Shown here in pieces: positions 8,601 to 10,719 of a stretch of 10,719 nt of DNA. The notes below the pieces were generated by a model. That model was not told the DNA's origin and searched no databases. It saw only the letters and a program-made list of their open reading frames with translations. The stretch spans positions 1-10,719 of the forward strand of contig CALBKX010000038.1 of the NCBI GenBank assembly GCA_937895935.1. The letters run 5' to 3'. This DNA comes from an uncultured Clostridia bacterium (GTDB lineage: Bacteria; Bacillota; Clostridia; Christensenellales; UBA1242). Positions within the stretch are counted from its first letter, which is position 1. Each line of letters starts with the position of its first letter. The translations under genes were made by a program, and so were the position numbers.

Positions 8601-8816
8601 GCATCAAGCGAACGTGAGTTTAAACAATATGCTAAAATGCACACAGCTTTAGAAAATAGAATTGCTAATTTAAACAAACAAATCGAGAAAATGAACACAG
8701 CTGAATATCTATTATCAATCCAACACAAAATCATTTTAGAAAAAGCAAAAAAAGATAGATTAGCTAAAGAAAAAGCATATGCAGACTCTAAAAAGAAAAA
8801 AGATATTAAAAAATAA
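5610..8816 (+). CDS. large membrane-anchored surface protein with four CBM-like repeats and cytoplasmic coiled coil
   Basis: I do not recognise a named family. The 1068-aa product begins with a basic N-terminus and a hydrophobic stretch (about 11-33) ending TPTPVYA|Y, a plausible signal peptidase site after Ala38. The exterior is rich in Asn, Ser, Thr and Tyr and falls into four repeats of about 170-190 residues (about 69-235, 255-448, 470-660, 680-855). Each contains a Y-K-I/L-like beta strand set, a W/T-x-x-Y-x/T-F/I-Y-I strand, an LxLWLGSK or LSLGTN segment, and a closing A-x/V-F/Y-F/I-D-N/S motif. This is the pattern of galactose-binding/carbohydrate-binding beta-sandwich domains. A C-terminal TM (about 898-922) is followed by about 145 residues of charged, heptad-like coiled coil ending in Lys-rich sequence, placed in the cytoplasm. 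It stands alone on the plus strand with its own promoter and terminator. Glycan or polymer binding is inferred from the fold pattern only; no catalytic motif or LPXTG is visible. Confidence 0.8.
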   Translation: MSKKNKKLNKITYVIIMAFTLCFIAMFGVMLTPTPVYAYISKQPDSISKSSNLDFSYDSNKSYLAQSPTGWTKGLPNNNTTSGVINLDNIKDEYNLSNYQKPSILERKDDYVLMLNSKTSQDSYIPAVQYYTNTKSFGLSAYSTYKIKVYTQVTAGARASIYVSGLKDDQSKDVDLSFENIDYNNASEWTTYTFYITTGFETQSVKLELWLGSKPNYASSGAVFFDNIEFVQVSENQIETGTNVKNLVLDKSSYLTSFDSGFDSTSPMDEWTALAPMSNNSYAEILDLSTSGQSLARGITYVGTDYSKIDNYTKNNKNALVLYTKGDNSSYFGFKSKDIELAMYDIVKLTINVKTADLEGNAYIIVKENDVKNSSGNVIESITPATQTITISSNSTNELINNYTTCTFYIKGRSLYNTSYNIELWLGSKENKAKGVVVFDSIKIEDISNENYTNASTGSTSVKMALDSDPSNYIISNSSFNDVIKSNKTLTYPLTPANWTHSTDDERDVCFGVINTNDSIYDAHKSDLGNVDNPGNPKGFGSTSTDTNNILVMQNYNKTYQTATSSKFSMDKESYYKLSFDYKIIETNLDSKLFNVYLIDEDGNVLYANENLSTTYTWKSYSIYINTKEYSSTLSLVLSLGTNDNLVQGLAYIDNVILVKDTKMTQDKYEEIAITSNVLDFEQGNFNLVKKDDNIIYTPLRYTESLENTTTNSSGLKNGFGGIIDADNTANNIEKSPNLSSALPYLMMLKTIDKATYSMTAKDSLSLSSDTYHKFTIDIKTKKLQSGLDYDKTYGAVFALSGLSEKIDGIISEDWQTYTIYVACTSSVDINVKFAIESLDMDTCGIAYFDNFTYSAIEKDDYNLAKVNMVDDGTTLFIGNTDVDADDNDNNSTTNLDYIWYLIPTLILAIALIVALIAYVMKKVKIKKWEKRKINEYDRDKTLHRDVIRKDAEKTRDANVKELKDNISELEKQKQHIEEIHQEQLKANRTTRAKGITASSEREFKQYAKMHTALENRIANLNKQIEKMNTAEYLLSIQHKIILEKAKKDRLAKEKAYADSKKKKDIKK

Positions 8817-8834
8817 TTATATATCTTAAAAAAA

Positions 8835-8875
8835 CAAGGCAAAACTTGAAATTTCAGTTTTGCCCTGTTTTTTTA
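8835..8875 (+). terminator. intrinsic terminator of the surface protein gene
   Basis: GGCAAAACT (8838-8846) pairs perfectly with AGTTTTGCC (8856-8864) around a 9-nt loop. The stem is extended by outer CA/TG pairs, and a T7 tract follows (8868-8874). It begins 19 bp after the stop codon. Confidence 0.88.
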
Positions 8876-8914
8876 TTATATTTTTAAATATTTGACGTTA
8901 TAACTGCCACAATA

Positions 8915-8938
8915 ATTCATAAAGTAAATATTATGAAT
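8915..8938. repeat. 8-bp inverted repeat in intergenic region
   Basis: ATTCATAA (8915-8922) and TTATGAAT (8931-8938) are perfect inverted copies with an 8-nt spacer. A second inverted repeat, TTGGTTT (8963-8969)/AAACCAA (8982-8988), follows. Neither has a T run in the right place for a terminator of the minus-strand transglycosylase gene. The rest of 8876-9082 shows no gene. Confidence 0.35.
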
Positions 8939-9082
8939 CTTATACGCGTCACTTTCAATGAGTTGGTTTATTTAATCACAAAAACCAATTTCTCTCGGTA
9001 TTATATATAAAACACCAGTTTGCTTGAAAATAATATTGTCATTTATTAGACAAAAATTCCAAACAAAAACATCAAATAGCAA

Positions 9083-9628
9083 TTACAATTTTTCTGCGTA
9101 CACCTTCATTGCCCTTTTAACACGCGTAAGATAAGTTGAAGTTTCACTATAAGGTATTTTATCAAGTTTTTTTCCATCTTGGCTTAATTGGTCGTTTTTA
9201 AGCCAATTAGACACTGTACCTTCACCTGCATTGTAAGCAATTATCGCATTGTCAACATCACCAAATTTATTAATAAGATATTTTAAATAGTAAGTTCCAA
9301 TGTTGATATTGTAATCAGGAGAAAAAAGTTTTTGCTGATCAAACTGCTCTCCTTTTTGTTCGCATATCCATTTTGCCGTAGATGGCATAATTTGCATTAA
9401 GCCTATTGCACCCTTGCCACTTTTTGCTTCCTTTATAAAAGAACTTTCCACACAAATTATACTTGCCACCAAAACATTATCAACTCCATAATTTTCACTA
9501 TAAAGATTTATTTCTTTTTTGTATTTGATGGGAAAAAGCATATAATTATAGAAAAATAAAAAAATAAGACAAACTACTGCCAATCCATAAATTATATATT
9601 TTGCATAATTTTTTATGCTAAATTTCAT
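9083..9628 (-). CDS. membrane-anchored lytic transglycosylase (SLT domain, GH23)
   Basis: This is a peptidoglycan lytic transglycosylase of the Slt/MltE-like GH23 fold, which cleaves MurNAc-GlcNAc bonds forming 1,6-anhydroMurNAc. An N-terminal TM (about 10-32) anchors it with the catalytic domain outside. Motifs in order: catalytic Glu61 in CVESSF, GAIGLMQIMPSTA (73-85), NINIGTYYL (107-115), AYNAGEGTV (131-139) and IPYSETSTYLTRV (158-170). This is the complete classical SLT motif set in a compact 181-aa protein, similar in architecture to Bacillus YjbJ-type transglycosylases. The ATG at 9628 lacks a strong SD (AGAAG only). A possible promoter TTGTAT-17-TATAAA lies close upstream. It probably serves cell wall turnover or helps insert envelope structures; no specialised system is adjacent. 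Confidence 0.9.
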   Translation of the reverse strand: MKFSIKNYAKYIIYGLAVVCLIFLFFYNYMLFPIKYKKEINLYSENYGVDNVLVASIICVESSFIKEAKSGKGAIGLMQIMPSTAKWICEQKGEQFDQQKLFSPDYNINIGTYYLKYLINKFGDVDNAIIAYNAGEGTVSNWLKNDQLSQDGKKLDKIPYSETSTYLTRVKRAMKVYAEKL

Positions 9629-9760
9629 ACTTCTATTTTATACAATTTCTACCATTTTTATACAAAGCCATATTTAAAGCAGCAATTTTTCTGTTACTTT
9701 ATGTGTTATAAGAGCCTAAATACGCTTCATAAATTGTAAGTTTAATTAAACAACAAACTT

Positions 9761-10003
9761 TTAATCCATATTAACGTTATCATAATCAAACAATGGAGAG
9801 TTTAAAAATTCACACACTTTCATGTTAAATCCATCGGCAATAGCAATAATTGTTTTTAAATTTACGCCTTTTGCTTTCCCCTTCATAATACTTTTAATTG
9901 TGTCGTGAGATATACAAGCATTATGTTCCAATTTATACTGAGAAATATTTTTTTCTTTTAACAATTCTAATATTCTTAAAGCCACAGCTTGACTTATGTT
10001 CAT
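9761..10003 (-). CDS. small Xre/Cro-family helix-turn-helix regulator
   Basis: This 80-aa DNA-binding protein consists essentially of one HTH_3/Cro-CI domain. The helix pair is ISQYKLEHNACISHDTIKSIM (about 20-40), with recognition helix around SHDTIKSIMKG, followed by NLKTIIAIADGFNMKVCEFL (48-67), the conserved final helices of the fold. There is no extra effector domain. The SD AGGAG is 5 bases before ATG 10003. The promoter contains two copies of a palindromic sequence, one between -35 and -10 and one overlapping the untranslated leader, suggesting autorepression. No partner toxin or phage gene is adjacent, so whether it is a lone regulator or a remnant of a mobile element is open. Confidence 0.85.
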   Translation of the reverse strand: MNISQAVALRILELLKEKNISQYKLEHNACISHDTIKSIMKGKAKGVNLKTIIAIADGFNMKVCEFLNSPLFDYDNVNMD

Positions 10004-10015
10004 AAAAACTCCTAG

Positions 10016-10030
10016 GGGTTAAATTTCACC
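10016..10030. promoter_or_regulatory. operator-like repeat 2 in the leader of the Xre gene
   Basis: GGGTTAAATTTCACC is an imperfect palindrome identical over 15 bases to the copy at 10063-10077. It lies directly upstream of the SD (10009-10013), within the predicted 5' untranslated leader. It is the likely second binding site of the adjacent Xre protein. Confidence 0.6.
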
Positions 10031-10055
10031 TATTAGTTTAAATAAAAATAATTTT

Positions 10056-10085
10056 ATTATACGGGTTAAATTTCACCCAAAGCAA
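10056..10085 (-). promoter_or_regulatory. promoter of the Xre regulator gene
   Basis: On the minus strand, TTGCTT (10080-10085) and TATAAT (10056-10061) are spaced 18 bp. The spacer is almost wholly occupied by the operator at 10063-10078. The predicted start is near 10048, giving a leader of about 45 nt that contains the second operator. Confidence 0.6.
10063..10078. promoter_or_regulatory. operator-like repeat 1 between -35 and -10 of the Xre promoter
   Basis: GGGTTAAATTTCACCC is palindromic at 7 of 8 base pairs. It sits between the -35 and -10 boxes, a position where a bound repressor would block RNA polymerase. It lies 47 bp from the second copy, a little over four helical turns. Confidence 0.65.
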
Positions 10086-10133
10086 AAGTTTTACTACTTA
10101 TTACAATAAAAGGTTTTAATACAAAAACAAATT

Positions 10134-10167
10134 CAAATCAAAAAAATGTTTGGATTTGTTTTTTTTG
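10134..10167 (+). terminator. weak hairpin with T tract
   Basis: CAAATC (10134-10139) and GATTTG (10153-10158) flank a 13-nt loop and are followed by T8. No plus-strand gene precedes it, so it may be fortuitous. Confidence 0.3.
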
Positions 10168-10170
10168 TAT

Positions 10171-10204
10171 AAAAAAATCCGAACTCTAAAAATCGGATTT
10201 TTTT
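10171..10204 (-). terminator. intrinsic terminator of tRNA-Leu
   Basis: A7TCCGA (10171-10182) and TCGGAT7 (10193-10204) are perfect complements with a 10-nt loop, so the hairpin ends in a T7 tract on either strand. It starts 5 bases after the CCA end of the minus-strand tRNA. Confidence 0.85.
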
Positions 10205-10208
10205 AATA

Positions 10209-10291
10209 TGGTGCGGACAAGAGGACTTGAACCCCCACTCTTCCGAACTAGATCCTAAGTCTAGCGCGTCTACCAGTTCCGCCATGTCCGC
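10209..10291 (-). tRNA. tRNA-Leu, anticodon UAG, CCA encoded
   Basis: Read on the minus strand, acceptor GCGGACA (10285-10291) pairs with TGTCCGC (10213-10219), followed by discriminator A and encoded CCA (10209-10211). The anticodon stem CTAGA/TCTAG encloses the loop CTTAGGA, giving anticodon TAG (reads CUA). The D arm GCGGAACTGGTAGACGC, a long 11-nt variable arm and the T loop GTTCAAGTC agree with class II tRNA-Leu. The T stem includes two G-U pairs. Promoter and terminator are both visible. Confidence 0.95.
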
Positions 10292-10308
10292 AAATTTGTT
10301 ACTTTTAT

Positions 10309-10337
10309 AATATAAGTTTTAATTTACAAAATGTCAA
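10309..10337 (-). promoter_or_regulatory. SigA-like promoter of tRNA-Leu
   Basis: A perfect TTGACA (10332-10337) and TATATT (10309-10314) are spaced 17 bp on the minus strand. The predicted start near 10302 gives an 11-nt leader before the mature tRNA. It is the best consensus promoter in the window. Confidence 0.85.
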
Positions 10338-10442
10338 GAGATTTTTATTCCTTTTCTTGCCTTTTCCATATTTAATACGTATGCTTCAAAAACCTCATCA
10401 CAATATCAATTAATCATATATACACAACCTTATTTCTTGACC

Positions 10443-10497
10443 AATCAAGTACTTTGCACAAAAAAAGAGCATTTGTTATGCTCTCAATTTGGTGGCT
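10443..10497. repeat. 55-nt direct repeat, copy 1
   Basis: These 55 bases are identical to 10665-10719, 222 bp away. The repeat includes the terminator hairpin, the CCA/discriminator end of the tRNA-like segment and the start of its acceptor strand. Identity ends on the left at 10442/10664. On the right it cannot be followed, because the window ends. Confidence 0.9.
10460..10484 (-). terminator. intrinsic terminator after the tRNA-like 3' half
   Basis: On the minus strand, AGAGCAT (10478-10484) pairs with ATGCTCT (10466-10472) around a 5-nt loop and runs into T7 (10460-10466). It begins 5 bases after the encoded CCA, the normal arrangement downstream of a tRNA gene. Confidence 0.85.
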
Positions 10498-10527
10498 CAC
10501 TGGAGGTTCGAACTCCAGACCCCTTGA
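10490..10527 (-). pseudogene. tRNA 3' half (T arm, acceptor 3' strand, CCA) without a 5' half
   Basis: Minus-strand order: possible anticodon-stem strand TCAAG (10523-10527), variable GGGTC, T stem TGGAG/CTCCA enclosing the canonical loop TTCGAAC (10506-10512), acceptor 3' strand GTGAGCC (10494-10500), discriminator A and CCA (10490-10492), then a terminator. T-arm pairing is perfect. A 5' acceptor GGCTCAC and a D arm should lie upstream, but the minus strand from 10528 to 10719 contains neither. It is therefore a tRNA fragment, a tRNA-like 3' end of another RNA, or part of a rearranged tRNA whose 5' half lies outside the window. The isotype cannot be assigned. Confidence 0.7.
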
Positions 10528-10645
10528 TCGCGTTCGCATTAAACTTTTTTTCGCTTCAATTTTTGCTTCGCTAAAAATTTTCGCTTTCAAAGTTTATGCT
10601 CTCTTTCCCCAAAAATGTCCGCTTTCGCTTTTACATTTTTAGGGA
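10528..10645 (-). ncRNA. hairpin-rich segment preceding the tRNA-like 3' half; candidate structured RNA
   Basis: Several nested inverted repeats are visible. One 13-bp arm pair is 10606-10618 with 10633-10645; its one C/A mismatch on the plus strand becomes a G-U pair if the minus strand is the RNA. A second is 10536-10547 with 10589-10599 (one bulge), enclosing a third, 10558-10564 with 10573-10579, capped by AGCGAAGC. GCGAA occurs five times on the minus strand (plus-strand TTCGC at 10533, 10550, 10567, 10580, 10624), including the mini-hairpins GCGAAAGC and GCGAAGC. No coding frame is convincing. Transcription toward the tRNA-like end and terminator is inferred; no promoter is identified. 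Confidence 0.45.
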
Positions 10646-10654
10646 CCCCATTCC

Positions 10655-10671
10655 CTTGACTTTTAATCAAG
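10655..10671. repeat. CTTGA/TCAAG hairpin at the repeat-unit junction
   Basis: Plus-strand CTTGACTTTTAATCAAG has a 5-bp stem and 7-nt loop. At the outer edge of the array the equivalent site (10436-10449) has the same stem but a 4-nt loop (CCAA). The 55-nt identity begins inside this hairpin, so it marks the boundary of the repeat unit. Confidence 0.5.
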
Positions 10672-10719
10672 TACTTTGCACAAAAAAAGAGCATTTGTTA
10701 TGCTCTCAATTTGGTGGCT
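10665..10719. repeat. 55-nt direct repeat, copy 2 (ends at window edge)
   Basis: Identical to 10443-10497. It contains a second copy of the minus-strand terminator (10682-10706) and the first bases of the tRNA-like end, truncated by the window edge. It implies a tandem unit of 222 bp continuing to the right. Confidence 0.9.

Noticed and set aside
9740..9751. GTTTAATTAAAC palindrome downstream of the Xre gene
   Set aside because: A 12-bp AT-rich palindrome is expected by chance in this composition, and it has no T tract or second copy.
10454..10642. Open frame of 62 codons on the plus strand over the repeat region
   Set aside because: It is antisense to the tRNA-like 3' half (its WLTGGSNSRPLD-like segment is the typical false translation of a tRNA end), lacks an SD and spans hairpins. 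It is not a gene.
10436..10672. tRNA-Lys on the plus strand from the CTTGACTTTTAATCAAG arm
   Set aside because: There is no D arm before it and no T arm or acceptor after it on the plus strand; the plus-strand T-like loop is out of register. Only the anticodon-arm resemblance remains.
10490..10719. Complete tRNA with an intron in the anticodon loop
   Set aside because: The CTTGA and TCAAG strands 140 nt apart could suggest a group I intron, but the sequence before CTTGA is the terminator of the next unit, with no D arm or acceptor, and no group I core was recognised.
10490..10719. tmRNA (ssrA)
   Set aside because: The 3' end is tRNA-like, but no alanine-type G-U acceptor pair, no tag reading frame ending in an ALAA-like sequence and no 5' GGGG end are visible.
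10443..10719. CRISPR array or integron attC array
   Set aside because: Only one full unit is seen. The repeat is 55 nt with a tRNA end and a terminator, not a 25-40 nt CRISPR repeat, and there are no cas, integrase or cassette ORFs.

Overview
This is an AT-rich (roughly 70% A+T by eye) chromosomal segment. AGGAG-type ribosome binding sites, SigA-like promoters, a SipW/ER-type signal peptidase, half-size TauE/SafE proteins and a tRNA with encoded CCA suggest an uncultured, probably gut-type member of the Bacillota (Clostridia-like). No taxonomic marker in the window allows a finer assignment. Eight protein genes are well supported, together with one complete tRNA and one unusual tRNA-like repeat region.

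Left part (1-2910, all minus strand): a tight RNA-modification operon transcribed rlmD/rlmCD-like methyltransferase -> tcdA -> ttcA-like thiolase. It modifies 23S rRNA uracil, the t6A at tRNA position 37, and probably C32 of tRNA. A 345-bp gap (2873-3217) holds the operon promoter and a hairpin terminator that can work in both directions.

Middle part (3218-8875): an envelope region. On the minus strand, a translationally coupled pair of half-length TauE/SafE (TSUP) transporters is followed by a SipW-like signal peptidase with its own promoter and a long Lys/Pro-rich cytoplasmic tail. Divergent from these, on the plus strand, is a 1068-residue surface protein. It has a signal peptide, four beta-rich repeats resembling carbohydrate-binding modules, a C-terminal membrane anchor and a cytoplasmic coiled-coil tail. 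It ends at a strong terminator.

Right part (8876-10719): a membrane-anchored lytic transglycosylase, and a small Xre-type regulator whose promoter carries two copies of a GGGTTAAATTTCACC(C) operator. Then come tRNA-Leu(UAG) with a clear promoter and terminator, and a tandem repeat region. Each 222-bp repeat unit, read on the minus strand, contains a hairpin-rich segment with five GCGAA motifs, the 3' half of a tRNA (T arm, acceptor strand, discriminator, CCA) and a terminator. No matching tRNA 5' half is visible. The window stops exactly 55 nt into the second copy, which looks like an assembly-graph break at a collapsed tandem array.

The most interesting items are the tRNA-3'-half/terminator repeat array, the large four-repeat surface protein with its coiled-coil tail, and the signal peptidase with its basic tail.
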